A stretch of 64,000 nt of DNA from the NCBI GenBank assembly GCA_964565945.1, contig CAZMGY010000018.1, forward strand, positions 1-64,000. Direction: 5' to 3'. The stretch is from CAZMGY01 sp964565945 [NCBI: uncultured bacterium]. GTDB lineage: Bacteria > GCA-001730085. The number at the start of each line of letters is the position of its first letter. Within the stretch, counting starts at the first letter, position 1. Shown piece by piece: positions 23,801-38,800 of this stretch. The notes below the pieces were generated by a model. The model did no database searches and was not told where the DNA came from. It saw nothing but the letters and a program-made list of their open reading frames with translations. The position numbers and the translations under genes are program-made.

Positions 23801-26800
23801 CCAAGGACAGGAATATGATCTAAAACATTAAACGATGAGGATAATTTGCCCCAAGTGTCAATCATACGTGTACGACGACGGCGACCATGAGTCATAATGC
23901 TGTTATCGCTATAAATCAAGGAATCACGATCCGTACCTGTGAAACTGTCCACTTGAAAAATATCATACCCGGCATTATTAAAATCAGTGAAATAAAAGTA
24001 GTCGGTTTCCACGATGCCGTATTCATATGTTGAACGCATCGTTTGATAGCCATAGTTGTTGCGAGCATCAAAAATTTGCTGAACACGTGTTTTCTTTTTA
24101 AGTGGTTTACCACCTTCTATCGTTGTGAACTTTTTCATAAAAATGGCGTTACCAGCTCGGTCATAAATTACTCCTGGTTGGTGCCATGGCTCATCAATTT
24201 TTTGAATATCACCTTCGGCTCCACCAGGGAGATCTTTCTCTGATACTTTATATTTGAGCGTACGGTTGACTTTTCCATTTTTGAATTGGTTCGTTTTATC
24301 TAATGGAGGGATATTTTTATAATAATTACGATCCTTTATTTGCTCTTTAACCGAACCCTTCCAGTTGAAATCTGGATCATAATGCCAGGCCCCATGAAAA
24401 CTGCGGTTATGTCCGCCATCGGCCGAAGGTGCCAGCGAATCTTCCATCCAACGATAAAGTTGTACTTGCTTGCTCACAGAATCTAACATGTAGTACATAT
24501 AAGCTTTATTAATGGTTGTACGGTTATCATAGTCAAAATCCCAGTATGGCACGCTTGTACGATCAAAAACTTCGGGTGACCATAAGTTTTTCTTTTCGAC
24601 AAACGTTTTGATCAAGTTGAACACTTGTTTGCTTTTGCTATAAAACGTCGCGCCTAAAAGATCTTTTTGAGCTTGTGTAAAATCCCCTTCAACTAGAAAT
24701 TGATAGCTATCGGTTGTTCTAAAAATCTTGTTGTACAAGGCCTCTTCGCCTGCAAGATTAAGAATTTTTTTAAAAGAAGCTTTAGTTGCAGCATGAAAAA
24801 AGTCTGTCACCACATATTCATCAATGGTATTCTTTTGGATATATCCCGCGTTGGCCAAAGCTGTTAATTGGGCGCTAGTAAAATCACTTTCGGAGTTGGA
24901 TGCAGCCAATGCAGCATCTTGAGGATTTAAGTAACCATCTTTTTTATCGTAAAAGACGCGTTTCACTTCACCATTGGCATCAAGATATTCTTTAGTTTTA
25001 AGAATTTTAAACAACTCAACTGCCTGTGCCTCTGTAAGTCCCAAAGACAGCAAGTTGCGTGCATCAATTAGAGCTCCTCCGATGGCCTCATCATAGCGAA
25101 GGGCTGAAGTTCCTGAGTTATTGCCATGCGAAGAAGTTTCACGTTCCCCTTTAAAGCTTTCTTCGACAAAGTGAGCTTCTTTACGTGTATAAAATGCAGC
25201 GGGATTTCCCTCGGAATAAGAGCTTCTGACGTTGCTATAAGCTTCTCCCGAAGAATCATTTTCTGTGCGTAACAGACCAATACCAGGATTAAGAATAGCT
25301 GTTTCATCGCTGGAAAGCACATTGATACTTTCAACCTCTTCATTATACCACCCAGATTCTTCATCTTTTTTCGGGGGCGTGTCATTCAAAAATCCATAAA
25401 CAGGCCCTTCAAGTGCATTAAAGCGCTCTTGAGAAGTATTAATATTAAAGAAATCATTCAAGTGCGCCAAAGTCCCTGTGGTTGATTTTTCGGTGAAGCC
25501 ATGCTTGAACCATTCGTAATGGGTTTCTTTGCGAGAAGTTGAGGTAACCTTACCATCTGGCGAGCGATTGTACTTATTAAAGGTTTTTTGCATGCCATGT
25601 TCATCGTAGGTTGAATCCTTAAGATACTCGCGGGTGTAATTGAAATAATCGTTGTACCGAAAGAATTCATGCCCTTCTTTCCCGCTTGCAACTGCATCAA
25701 ATTTATTAACTGTAATGTAAAAAGCTTCATCATCACGAGTAAAACCATAGTTTCCATCAGGTTGAATATACTTAAGTTCCGTCAAATAGCGAGGTTCAAC
25801 ACCGCTATATTGACTGGTGATAAAATCTCCCAGACGTCCTTTTTGTATTGAAAACTGAGAACTTCCACTAATCAAGGCTGAAAGTGCCGCAGGATCGTAT
25901 TTCCCATGTTTTTCCAAATCTTTTTTAAGAATAAGCACCTTACCTGTTTTTGACAAGTTAAAGCTAGACTCTGGCGGCATTGCGTTCAACACAGTCTGAT
26001 TAAGCTGAGCGCTGCCTTTACTGCGAATTTTGTAGAAAAGCTCTCCATTTTCCCATTCTTCGGTGAATCCGATGTCGCGACCTAGGCGAATATTGTAAAT
26101 ATTTTGAAATGCTTGCCAAGGTGTTGAGCCACGATTGTAATTATCAATTTGCGCATAAGTAGAGCGATCGCTACTTGTGATATTGCCAAAGAAGTCACGC
26201 CCATGAATTTGATAATCATTCATGATGTATTTAAGCACCAGCTTGGGATTACCGTTTTCATCATTTAGATCATCTGCTCCTTGCTCTTGATTGTAGATTT
26301 GTTGAAGCACGGTATCCCCAGTTAAGCTTTTTTTAATATTCTTGAAGTTTTGACCATATTTTTCAAGGGCTTGACCTGCTATCATAAGTCTTGCTCGTTT
26401 AGAGCCAGCTGTCAAAAAATGCGTGTCGTATATGCTCTTTAATTTACCTGATAATGAGTCATATTTGGCCTTGCTAGTAGCCGCTTTGAAAAGAGACCTA
26501 ATACTTGTATCTATGCTCGATTCACCTATGCTCTCCGATTGCAACAAGTTTTTAATACTTTTGTAATCATCCCAACCAAAAATTTGTTCAACTTTTTTAT
26601 ACTGGTTCTGACTAACTAAACCGCCATTTTCATCGATCTTATCTTCAAGGTAATACCATTCATGGTGACCTTCTTTGTACGCACTCACTTCTCCCCAAAA
26701 TGAATGATCATAGTCCACTTGAGCGGTTCCTTTGCGAGCCTTCTTAAAAGCCTCTCCTTCACGGATCGTTAGTTTAAGATGAGGACGAGCAAAACTCGTC

Positions 26801-29800
26801 ATGCCAAAATTCTCACCTTCCAAAGCGAATTCAAGACGTTGTTTAATAGAAAATGTTCCTGGAACAAACTCTTTACCTGGCTCCATCGCTTCTTCTTTGA
26901 GATCAGCTAAGGAATTAATATTGCTCATATCAATCACATCTTCAACTTTTCTATAGTTAAGCTTGGTGTCGAAGTAATACTTAATATCTTGTTCCATCGT
27001 GCTTTTGGCTTCACCATTCAAATGATTGATAGACGTTTCAAAAATTTTGGATGCTTTTTGGCCTTGATAATTAGTCTTATGTCTCACAGTAGTGGTTTTA
27101 TCATCTCTAAAAGATATCGGAGAACCTTGGGCATGATCAACTTTAAAGCCGTTAGCTACACGTGTGAAAGATTGAACACGACCGAGAGGGTCTTTGATTT
27201 GATCATAAATCCGATTATTTTGATAATTTTGGACCTCATTGTAAGAATTGAACTGATGGCTAGCATTGATCATTTGTTTCATATGATCCATACTGAGTAC
27301 TTTGTCAGGTGTCTTGAAACCTTTGTGGAAATTATAGATTTGTTCCTTATAATTTTCTTTTTTTTGTCCTGTTTTAATTTCGTAATTAATATCCTCCATC
27401 AAGTTTTGAGTACCAGTTTGTCCTTGACGTGCAATTAAGCGTGCTTTCAAGATCAAGTCATTGGTGGTTGTTAATTCGTGGATTTTTGTTGTTTTAAGAA
27501 GGCTGCCTTCATAAGTATTTTCCACATAGTTGATGTCTTTGGTTTTTTGGTAGCCGAGCTGGGAGGCCCTATCAACTAAAGCAGAATATTGTGTATCTAG
27601 GTTCTTATAAACATTATCAGTAGTGACCATACGGTTCAATAGTTGACCCCCAACCAAATAATTTGCATCCATTGTACGAACAATGATTTGCTGGGTTCCA
27701 TCTGAGCGATTGAAGTTAGTGGCGACTAAATTGTCTGTGGATTCAATATAACCAATATTGCTAAGAAGTTCTTCGTTTAAGGTTTCCCAAATTTGTTGTT
27801 CCTTACCTGCAAAACGAGCGTCTAGGTTTAGTTCTTCGGATCCATAAAGTAATTCAAGCGACTTACGCACTTCTCCACTACTTTCGATATAGCCTTTGTC
27901 TAGCAAGTCATCCCAAAGAGCATTAACATCGGATTGACTCATGAATGGGAGAAATTTCTTTTTACTTGTTTTTTTGCTAATAAAATCATCGTAATCGGTG
28001 TAAGCGCGAATATCTGATAAGTGATTTTTCCATACTTTTTCATACTCTTTGAACGACAGTTCATGGCCATATTGGTTGAATTTAGTATTTTTCCTTAAAG
28101 TCGTTTTTTTCGTGATCGATCCATTGTGATCAATCGTACTATTATTGGTTTGCGAAATAAGAGTTTTTCCATTCAGATCATGCATCAAGTTGGTGCGTCG
28201 CACCGATTTGATTTCGTAAGGTTTAGACATATCATCTGCAGAAAACTTTGTGATCATTTCTTGAGTGAATAAATCACGACCAGCTATGTTTTTAACAATT
28301 CCCATACTATTGCGGACTTCTTTAGCTACAATCACTTCATCGACATAATTTTCTTTAAGTACAGTGAACTCGAGAGCTTGCTGCTTATCGTTAAATGTAT
28401 AGTTTTCGGTTGTTTCACGTGTATGCATCGACTTGGCGCTAAAGTCAATGGCAGCAAGACTTGTGTGATTGAATTGGCCAAAGGTTTCGTAAACAAGATC
28501 TTGGTAGCGATTATCAATTTGTTTAGACATTAAGGCTTGTCCAACACCATAATCCATATTCGTTTGTGTGTAATTGATGAATGGATCACCCTTGCGCTGA
28601 GTGGCACGAATCGATTGTGTTTCTTTGCGGTTGGCGTTATACTGGATGTAAGCGATTACTGTTTTTTCAATATGGTCATCGGCTAGCCCTGCTTGAATAA
28701 TTACTTTATTTTTTTCAGAAAAACGCTTCAAACCATGGTGATTATGATCTGGAATATCGCTATCATAAATAGAATAATAGCTATTGTTAGTTGTTGTTTT
28801 GAAATAGTGGTTAGCTTTGGCAATATTTTTATTCGTTGTAGGGTCTTTTTCGATAACAAAGTCTTTTTCAACAGATTTAATAAGAAAATTTCCTTCGAAT
28901 TGATTATTTTTAACAACTTTACTATTAAGGCTAAAAGATGCATCATCGCCACCTGCGCCAATATCACTCAAGTTGATATAAAGTTCGGTGTCTGTTTGAA
29001 TAGGACGACCGCGACCATCAAAACCAGTCATTTGATCCACTTGGTAAGAGCGACGATTGTTAGCCCTAAGAGCATTGTTAACGCTGGCATAAGCTGCTGT
29101 ATCGTCAACATACTCAAAGGTATCTTGGTTCAAGATTTCCAAACTGTTAGATGCAATAGCAGCACTATACATATAGGAATCAAAACGTTTTTGCTGAATC
29201 CATCCCAAGGAAGGATGTCTTTGATAAGTGATCTTATCGCTCACCCGGTTGACATTGACGGTTTTGCCATCGGACTCACGAACAATGGCAACTGCTTCCT
29301 GAAGGTCGGTTGTTTGTCTAAAGCTTAATTTACGGTTGAATTTATCATAGATAATGTCATGTTCCGAACGTACCACTTCGGAATAACTGTCGGCGCGCTT
29401 TAAGTCAATAAAATGCTCTTTGTTTTTACGTATTTTCGATAAAGTCACTTGTTTGGCCACACGACCATAAGAGTCATATTTGAACTGATTTTCTTCCACT
29501 TTTTTCAGTTTGTTACTAAACATTTCTCTTTGAGCAACCGTCGTTTTGCTTCCATCAAAATGACGAACTTCGTCGCGAACTTTATAATTAGCAAAATAAG
29601 CGCCTAAATACGCTCTGTTTTGAGTGCGTCTCTCGACAATTACATCACCGGCATCCAATGTTCCTGGACGGTAAACATTAACAATCTCACCAATTTTGAG
29701 TCCATTGATATTATGGTTAAGGACTGCTTCTTCATGAGATGTTTTCACCATAAGATCGTCGTATTTGGTACGCGTTTCTAGAGCTGCTGCTCCATTAAAA

Positions 29801-32800
29801 TCATAAGCAAAGTAATTGTTCACATTGCGTCCAACAAATTCGACGCCTCTACTTTGATTCAAAAGAGCTTCCATATCGTGTGAAAATCCTGCAATGCGGG
29901 CAAAAGAATCACGGACTTTCTGGAAGGAACTATAGGTCCAACCGTAAACTCCGCTACTCAATTTCTGAATCACTTTGTCGGTCGACAACTGGTTAATCAC
30001 AGCTAAGCTAACCATAGAGCTAGTTAAACGACCATGCGTAATAGTTGAGTTTTGATTATGTTTAGCTACATCTGCTGAATTGGCTGAGAAACTATCGACA
30101 ATCTTCTTCTTTTGACGCCCTGTGTCATAATATTGAAAATATGTGCGATTACTGCTCAAGATCGTGTTATTTGCGTCGCGAACCACACGCAATTCTTCAA
30201 TTTTATTATTGCCCCCATAGATATTACGCATTTCGGTAATATCTTTAAGATTAGCAACAGTTACTCCCGAGCGATTCAATTCCGACCAATTCATTAAATC
30301 GCTATAGTGGTCATTGCCTTTAAAGTTTTTGTTCATCATATAACCATTCAAAAGAGTGCTACTGCCCGACATTTGGCTGCTGTAAGTGAAGGTTTTTTCG
30401 TCGCTATGATCATCACTATAGGTTTTTAAACGTAAGGTTTCATTTAGACCCTTCCCTTCTTCATAAACCACTTCTTTAACAATTTTAGCATTAGCCGCTG
30501 GAGTTACCGAAGCATAGCCTTTCCAGCTACGCTTAACATGATTGTAAGTACCATCTTGTGTTTCATTCAAGCTATCGTAAAGTAAATTGTCGACCAAATC
30601 GTATTCCTTGTCGATTACTTCATCAAGAGTTGAATTTGTTAGTAATGGTGGGTTTTTTGTAACTGAAGTCATTACATTTTTGATCAACCTGTGATACGTA
30701 TCGTAGATTTTAACAGATGATGAAATTTTGCGGTTCCATACAGAATCACCAGCATGAAGCACACGACCAGTTAATCCCATAAAATGCTTCGCGTCATCAT
30801 ACTCAGCTTCAAGGTAAATATCATCAATAACACTCTCACCCTTTTTGATGCCTACGCGATTATCCGAGCGCAAATAATAGCTGTACTCACCATTGTTGAT
30901 AGTGTGGCCGTTAATGGTGATATCCCCTTCAGCACCTTGCTTGGCGCGAATTTCACCTGCAGTAAAAACAAATTCATGACCAGTTGCATAAACTTTACCG
31001 AATGTTTTAAGCTTACCTCCAACCATACGTTCGCTCACAGTGATGCCAACATTCTCGAGAACATTTCCCCCATAGATGCGAATCCCATATTGGCCAGAAG
31101 ATTTTTGATAATATTCGTAATATCCGCTATTGATAACAACTGGTGAACGAACTTGAATAGGTGTATCCCCATTTTCGTATTTCATAATAAGTCCATGGGT
31201 CGAACTTGCAGGGTTAAGTTCAAATTCGAAATCATATTCGATCCGACCTGTTGGACGTGGATAATCGTTCACTAAGGTTGAAGCTAAAGTGACATTAGGA
31301 ATGATCACACCATCTTTGTCCTTAAGTCCTAATGTGTTATCGTCACGGATATAGAATGTGCTCTTTAAGTCGTCAATTTTTTGAGGTGGATCACCGACAG
31401 TGCTTGGGAAATTGTCCGTACTTACAGGAGGAAGAATCACACCGCCTAAGGGGGTATCTTGAATGGTTACAGCCGTTTCAGCAATCTTAAAAGGTTCGAC
31501 ATCGTAGATACGCATATTGGCAGCGTTATCTTCGGTGAAACGAACGGCATCTTGCGTAGAATAATCAACGCTGGAAACACCATCAAACGTGATGGTTTGT
31601 TTACGGCTCAACGTTTCGGTATTTTCTTTAAGTTCCATTCCATAAGCATCGTAGCTAAAATCAGATGTGCTTTTGGTCATCAAGGCATTATTTTCGATCA
31701 CTTGGCGTTGTTTTTGCTTAACAGTTGTGTCACTCCCCCCTCCAAAACGCTCTAAAGATAGAATTTCTTTATGCAATAACTGCGTGTAATCTTTATCGTT
31801 GTATACGCTTTCGTACGATTTCTTTTCTTGGCGAAAGGCATCATATTCTTGTGTAACCTCTTTCCATGTCTCTGTTTGTCTTGGAGGATTGATTCTTCTG
31901 GTAATGGCATGCACTTTTTTCTCTTTCGATAGTAAATCTTCTGTGTAACTTTGATAATCGGTTACAGTGGCTATTTCGAATGAGTTTTGCGTCATACGTG
32001 CAACGGTACCATCATCGTTATAGGTCTTTGTCATTGAATGAAAAGGACGTTCCCTACCAGCAATCACTCGACCAGAGCGCGTTCTCACATGATTCTGTGA
32101 TGTTTCACGGCGATGGCTATCGTAAGTGTAGCTCACAACATCTTGTTCAAGCTCATCTCCAGTCACAGCGCTTATCGTGACTACTGCTTTATCAAGAAAG
32201 TCTTTATCGAAAGCAAATTCTCTAATAGTCTCACCCACCGCAAGACCTTTATTGTTGTAGTTGGTTTGGATGGTTTTAGTTCTAGGCTCTTCGCCATAGC
32301 CACGTGAAAGTGCTACGCTCTGAGTTGCGCGACCTAAAGCATTATAGCTTTGATTCCAAATCACACGATCAGATTTAAAATTGACTTGATCTCCTGGTAT
32401 ATTGGTGACCGTTGAGACTTTTTCGCGACTAACACGTCCTCGATTATCATAAGTGAAGTGAGTGATTTCCGTATGTGGTAAATTATCTACACTTGATCCC
32501 GTTTCCACGGTTATGTCTAACTTATCTCCGTAAACATTATAAGAATTATAGCTCATTTTGGTGACTTTTTGACCACGAGAAGGAAGCGTTTTTGTTACAA
32601 TATCTTGCATTTTACGTCCTGTGGTGTTATCGAAAGAGTTTTCTGTCTTTTCATGCAAATAATGCACCACATTATCTTGAGGTACATAGCTATAGGCATT
32701 TTTTTTCGAGATAAAGTGATTGTTAAGATCAAAGCGATAGGTATTTTTAGTAACAATTTTTTTACGAGGCAAATCGGCGGATCCTTCGGAGCCATTTCGA

Positions 32801-35800
32801 GGATAAACAAGTGCAGTTGTTTCATAGACGCGGCCAAATCGATCTTGAAGCATACTTTCTTTTTGTTTACTTAGGCGGAAACCAGTATCGGTGAAAGTCT
32901 CTGTGGTCCTCTCTTGAACCTGACCGTCATTATAATATTGATCATAGGTGATCCGTGTATGCTCCCAAAGATATTTATCGGCTTCATTACCCGTTTCGGT
33001 ATAATACGTTTTTTGATCTTTTTGGGTTGGATAACCTTTTTGACCAATCACCTGTTGCATATTATATGTTTTATCAACGATAAGAATATTTTGAATATTC
33101 TTGTTACGATCTCTTTCAATATTTTTGACCTGTGTTTCTAAATCATACGAATTATAAGTTCTGTAGCTCTCTGACATAGACGAAAGCACTCCGCTTTCCA
33201 AAGCACCATCCATACTGTTAAGCCCTGCATTTTCGTAACTATAAGTCACGCTACTTAAATTAACAGAACCATCTTCGGCATAAACCGAATATACCAGTTC
33301 AGCTTTGGACTCTGATCCAAGGCCTTTGAGTAAGCGAGAGGTTTTCCATGAATTGCCATGAACATCGAGATTTTGTTTCCACATAATATTTTGAAGAACA
33401 ACAGAAGAATTAGCAAAGGTTGATCTTTGGTTTTCGTAAATGCTGCGCCTAAGATGATCATAGTACTGTTCCATTTTGACGGTTGCTGTAACGCTACTTT
33501 GATCATCCCCATAATGCTCAGTCGTTTTTTCCAGAACATTATCAAAGTGATCGTATTCATCATAAGTAATTTTTCGTCTGGTGCGATAATGCTTAGTTGG
33601 TCCACTCAAATCCAAATCGGTGTACATGGCCTTACGGGTTCTTTTGTCAACGATTTCATGCGTTTTACGGCCTGTCACATCATCGTAAGTGTTGTAGATC
33701 TCGGTGATCGATTCGCGGGGCTGTCCCTCTTCGAGAAGATTGGTAACCGTTTCGGTCTTTTTATTGATAAAGTCGGCAAAAAAGACCGCATGTTTAAAAT
33801 GATTGATGCTGGTAATGCGTTCATAAGGTTGATCATTTAAATCAGATGCAGAACGAGGATAATTATCGCGTGTGACGATGTTTTGGCGTTCGAATGCGTC
33901 GAATAAAATGGTTTCTTTATATTTTTCAACACGGTTGTTAGGTGCAGGATTGTTGTTATAACGTTCGATGAATTTTTTCGAAAAGCGGTAATCATCATCG
34001 TAATCTAATCCTCGAGTGACGCGGGTTTCTTTCAAATGTCTGTTTGAGGCGATGTCATTAGTGTAATAGATCTCTTCACGATCGGTCAAAGCAATCCCTT
34101 GAGCACGCAAACGATTATTGCTGTAATCACGATACAAATCCTTAATCGTAATGATGGTTCTTGTACGTGATTTGAATGATTCTAAAGCCAATTTAATAGG
34201 AATGAATTTTAAATTTCCAGCGGAGTGTTCAATTGTTTCTGTGATGTAATAAATCATTTCAGCCAAGTTTTTAGCAGCAATCACTTCATCCAGTTGATCG
34301 CTTGACAAAGATACCGCTAATTGAGTTAAGCGTGTTTTGGCAGCAATAAAATTCATATTAGATCTAGATAAATCATATAAAGCCTCTTTAATCGCTAAAT
34401 CCTTTTCTATTATGCGTGCTTTAGTGGCCAACACAGCTTCGTAAAGTGGTCGATAATTGAACTTCTTTTCCGATAATTTACGTAATTCCGCGATCACCTC
34501 ATCAATGCTCGTATCTGCAGCAAGAAGGGCTTTAGTAAGGTCTGTGTTTTCAGTTAAACGTGCATTTTCAGCAATCAAAAAAGCTTTGATAGAACTCAGG
34601 TTATTTGCTGAAGCAAGCTGCTTAGATATATCCTCTAGCAGTGGTGCTGTTTCTGTCGTCCGATAGAATGTCTCTAGATTCCATGCATTGTATCCTAATT
34701 CTCCGTTGTCTTTGACATGCGTGACGTGCGTTTGACTCTTAACAAGATCTTTACTGATGCTAATGTCTGTGTAGTCGTTAAGGTTATCATTTACCGATGA
34801 AGGCGCTCCATACGTGGTGATGGAGGATTCTTTTTTAAGACCTGTTGCTTGATCATAGGTATTTTGTGTGTCACGAATGAGCTTTTCACTGCCACTGCCA
34901 GAAATTTCAGAAATGATATGTTTCACTTGACCACGGATGTCAAAATCCAGCGACCATTTTTTCTCGACAACAGTGTTGCTGCCAGCTGTCGATACAATGC
35001 CTTCATAAGTTTGACGATGGTCTTTGTTATAACGGTTGGTGAATGTACGAACAGCTGAACTCGATTGATCTTCGTCGGTTAAGGTTACACGCTTAGTTAA
35101 AATATTCTCAAATTCATCAAAACTTAGATACTCAGTTTTTTTACGGCTAAAAAAAGATTTGCTCTTATCGAGCGTCTTGCTCAAATCGTTCCGCTTATAA
35201 GTAGCTTGGGTTTCGGTTTGTTTGCGCAAGGTATTGTCATATGTGTAATCTGTCGTGATTTCACTTTTTTGCTGACCAGAATAAGTTCGAGCGGCTGCAA
35301 ATGTGCGATGGCGAGTTCTTTTTTGAGCTGAATCATCAAAAACAAAGGCGCGTTCCAAAGTCTGAGAGATAGTGAATTCTTCACTATTGTAAAGGTAGGT
35401 GTTTTCCTTAATCACATGACCCTCAGGGGCCTCTCCAGAAACACTATGTTTACCATATTCGTCAATCAAAACAATCGCTTCACGATCATAGATATCATAG
35501 AATATATGTTCGATATTTTTGGCCACATAGAATAGGTTGGCTCCGTCAGAAGCTGGAGCCCCATTATCGCCACGGCTAATGTAACGTTTAATATTACGAT
35601 CAATCACGCGGTTTTGATGATCATAAGAATTAAAGACTGTTTCTCGTGTTTTGTCGTAAATTTCAGTATCCGTAACTGGATCAAAGACAAATTCTTTAAT
35701 GGTTTCTTTACTCATATTGCCTGAAGGACCAAGATTTGGATTGCTTAAATCAAAAGTACGCTCTACATAATTGATTCCAAAAATAGTGGCACTTTCTTGA

Positions 35801-38800
35801 GCTCCACCAGTATATTTAACCAATTTGCGCTCACTCTCGCGATCCCATTGGTCGTAACTTATATTAGAAACAACTTCGCTGTTTTTAATATTGCCAGTTA
35901 TTTGAGCACGATTAATGGTCGTTGAGGCTAGATTAATAGGCAAACTGTTGACTTTGGCCGATGTTCCATAGTGCACAACAATTTCAGCACTCATAAGACC
36001 CCGGTTTTTGGCATCATTATAAGTACGATCAAGTAGCTTGAGTTTCCCTATCGATCCTCCACCAATTTTGTACTCTACGATTTGAGTTGCATTGCCACGA
36101 GGATCAAAAGCTTGTTTCCATTGGATACGTGTAGCTGATTTACCATCGCCAAAATCAGAAACTTTGGTTTCTTTGCTTACACGACCCTCGGCATCTCTTA
36201 AATACGTAATGATGTCAGTTTTGCTGCCTTTTTGTGTGGTTCGACTCATTTGACGGTTAACTTTATCAAAACTTAAGATTTTGGTTGTTTCTATAGTCTC
36301 AAAGAAAGTACCAGCATCGGTCAAGTCAAGGGCAACCCCGGGGATTTGAGGGATTTTTTTGGTTTGTTCGGTCTCGATTTCGCGTCCATGAGAATCATGA
36401 GTGTAATTGGTATTGATTTGCATGCCGTAGGCACCTTTATTATTCCCCTCATCATCTAGTGTATCTGACCATTCAAAATAATTTTCTTCTTTGGATTGTG
36501 GCATGTCATTTTGAACACCTAGATATTTCTGATTGCTATAACTGCGTTCAACATATCGAAAGCCAGCTTGATCGGTACCATTTTTATAGAAAACTTTTTG
36601 TTTGTCCGACACTTGGCGATCAAAAATATCGTATTTAATATCATAGATACGTTCTTTTCCTGTTCGCTTGTTATCCATTGTTAAGATTTCGTTTGTTTTG
36701 GCAACTGCTAAGCCTCTTTCGTTATAGGTATAGTCAGATTCAATACGCTTCGACTGGGCCACATAAGGTCGAGCCAAAATAGTGCTAATATCACTACTAC
36801 TTTTGTAAGCGCTGTAATCATTAGGTTGATCATTGATGTATTTGGTGTTAGTTTTTTTTTGAAGCATACCAGAGTTAAGTAAATCTGTGTCGAAAGCATA
36901 GTATTCCATGATATCTTGGTTTTTGCTCAAAACACCTTCTTTAAATTCGTATGTCGTACGCGAACGATTACGATCCAAGAAATCTTGCTCCACTTCGACA
37001 ATCTGCTGATTCGACCATTGTCCCGCCGTTTTGATTGTCCCAAAGCCAGTTGTTTTCATGACACGATCGTTTCTATCGATATAGCTTCGAAAAACAGCCC
37101 AGGCTTTATTAAAATCTTCTCGAGAAACATTTCCCTGAATACTTTGATAAGCTTCTTCTTTAATCATCCGTCTCAATGCATCTTTAAGGAAATCTTTGCG
37201 AGTCATGGTCCAGCTAATGATGCCATCGACATCCTGAATGATATTGTAGGATTTAACCTTGTTGTAAAGATTAGGAGCAATGGCATCTAAGGAGATTCTC
37301 GCGATACGTCCCTCTGTTTTATCGACATTCCAAATGGTTTTATGGCTAGCACTCACAGAACTCCATAGATTAATAATTTGGCTGGACAAAGCTTGATTAT
37401 CTGCCTTCCAGATCACATGATTTACCCCATCATTATCAATCAGATTGGCATCAATCCAAGGTTGAAGATCCAAGCCCGTAAAATCACTCCCTAAAAAGCG
37501 ATTGGTGTTGCGATAGACCTCTGTATCGGAACCATAAGTAACGATATTTTGAATTTTGCTACGATTGAAAGAATCAAAGGCTTTGATATGGGTCTCTTGA
37601 ACCGTTTTTTCCGTACCCAGGCCTTGTATGATATCTACTTTTCTTTGAACACGATCCATATGATCATACTCGTAAAAGTTTTCTGTTGTTCTCAGGGTCA
37701 CCATGGCCAGTGTTTCTCTATCGGTCGCTTTTTGAACGGATTTCTCGTAGAGTTTAAAATCATATTGATTGTAGGCCATCGTTTTATCTTCGACCGATAA
37801 AACATCAGACATATCATTGTACATACGTAGTTTTAAAGCCTTGACGCCCTCGTAAAGACCTTGATAACGGGGATTAAGATCTTTTTTGGCTTCTAAAGCC
37901 GTAATCATCGCATCGATAGTGGCTGCATTAACGGCGTCATTAAGATCGCCCTCTCCAGAATTGCCCTTATTAAGAGCCTCTTTAGCTTCAATAAAGTTTC
38001 TAGCCAATGATAAATCGAAAAATCCATCGTTCAATCGCTTGTTAGCAACGCCTAGATTTGCTTGGAAGGCCAATATAGCTTGATGAATAGCGTTATACTG
38101 ATTTTTGTCTGATTTTAAACTGGCCAAATGCGCCAATATTGCAGACATATTATCTATTGAAGTGATGGCATCGAGGTCTGCGTTATCCAAAACTTTATCA
38201 AAACGTTTGAGAATATCTTTGACATCAACAAAGTTTTCTGCCTGTGTGATTTTCTCAGCCACTTGCTGATAAGACAATTCGGGTGTTGCCAAAGGATCGT
38301 ATGTGTAGGTTCGTGTTTCGGTCACTTTGTCGAGATTATCAAAAGCGAGGTTCACAGTACGTGTATGACTGACCAATTGTCCCCTAGGTCCAGCTTGGTT
38401 AATATTGGTCTGATTAGCTAAGCTATCGCCAGGATTAGGGCGATAAGTTTTTTGAATTTCCTGAACTTGACGGTTGGCAAAAAAGGTATTGTCATACTGT
38501 TTTTCTGTGACTTGATATTTCCATGCCCCCTGGTAATCTTGGATCTTATCTTTGCGAACTTTCTCACGGTTAAAGACATCGTACAAGATGTGTGTAATTT
38601 TGGTTTGAGCTGTTCTTAAACGTGACCCTTCTGTTAATGGATAAGGCTCCATGGCTTGACGAGACGTTCTTTTCAGTTTAGGTTGATTATGTAAGTTATA
38701 AGCTAGATATTCTGTTCTTTCCCGTTCTTTCATAATCCATCTTTGAAAGCTTTGATCCCAACCATATTGATCAACTTCTTGTGTTTTAAAACGATCAAGA

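Noticed and set aside
28693-29328. A 211-codon open frame on the plus strand inside the giant gene
   Set aside because: It is antisense to recognisable YD-like repeat sequence; its Ile/Phe-rich translation is typical of a shadow frame. No start signal was seen.
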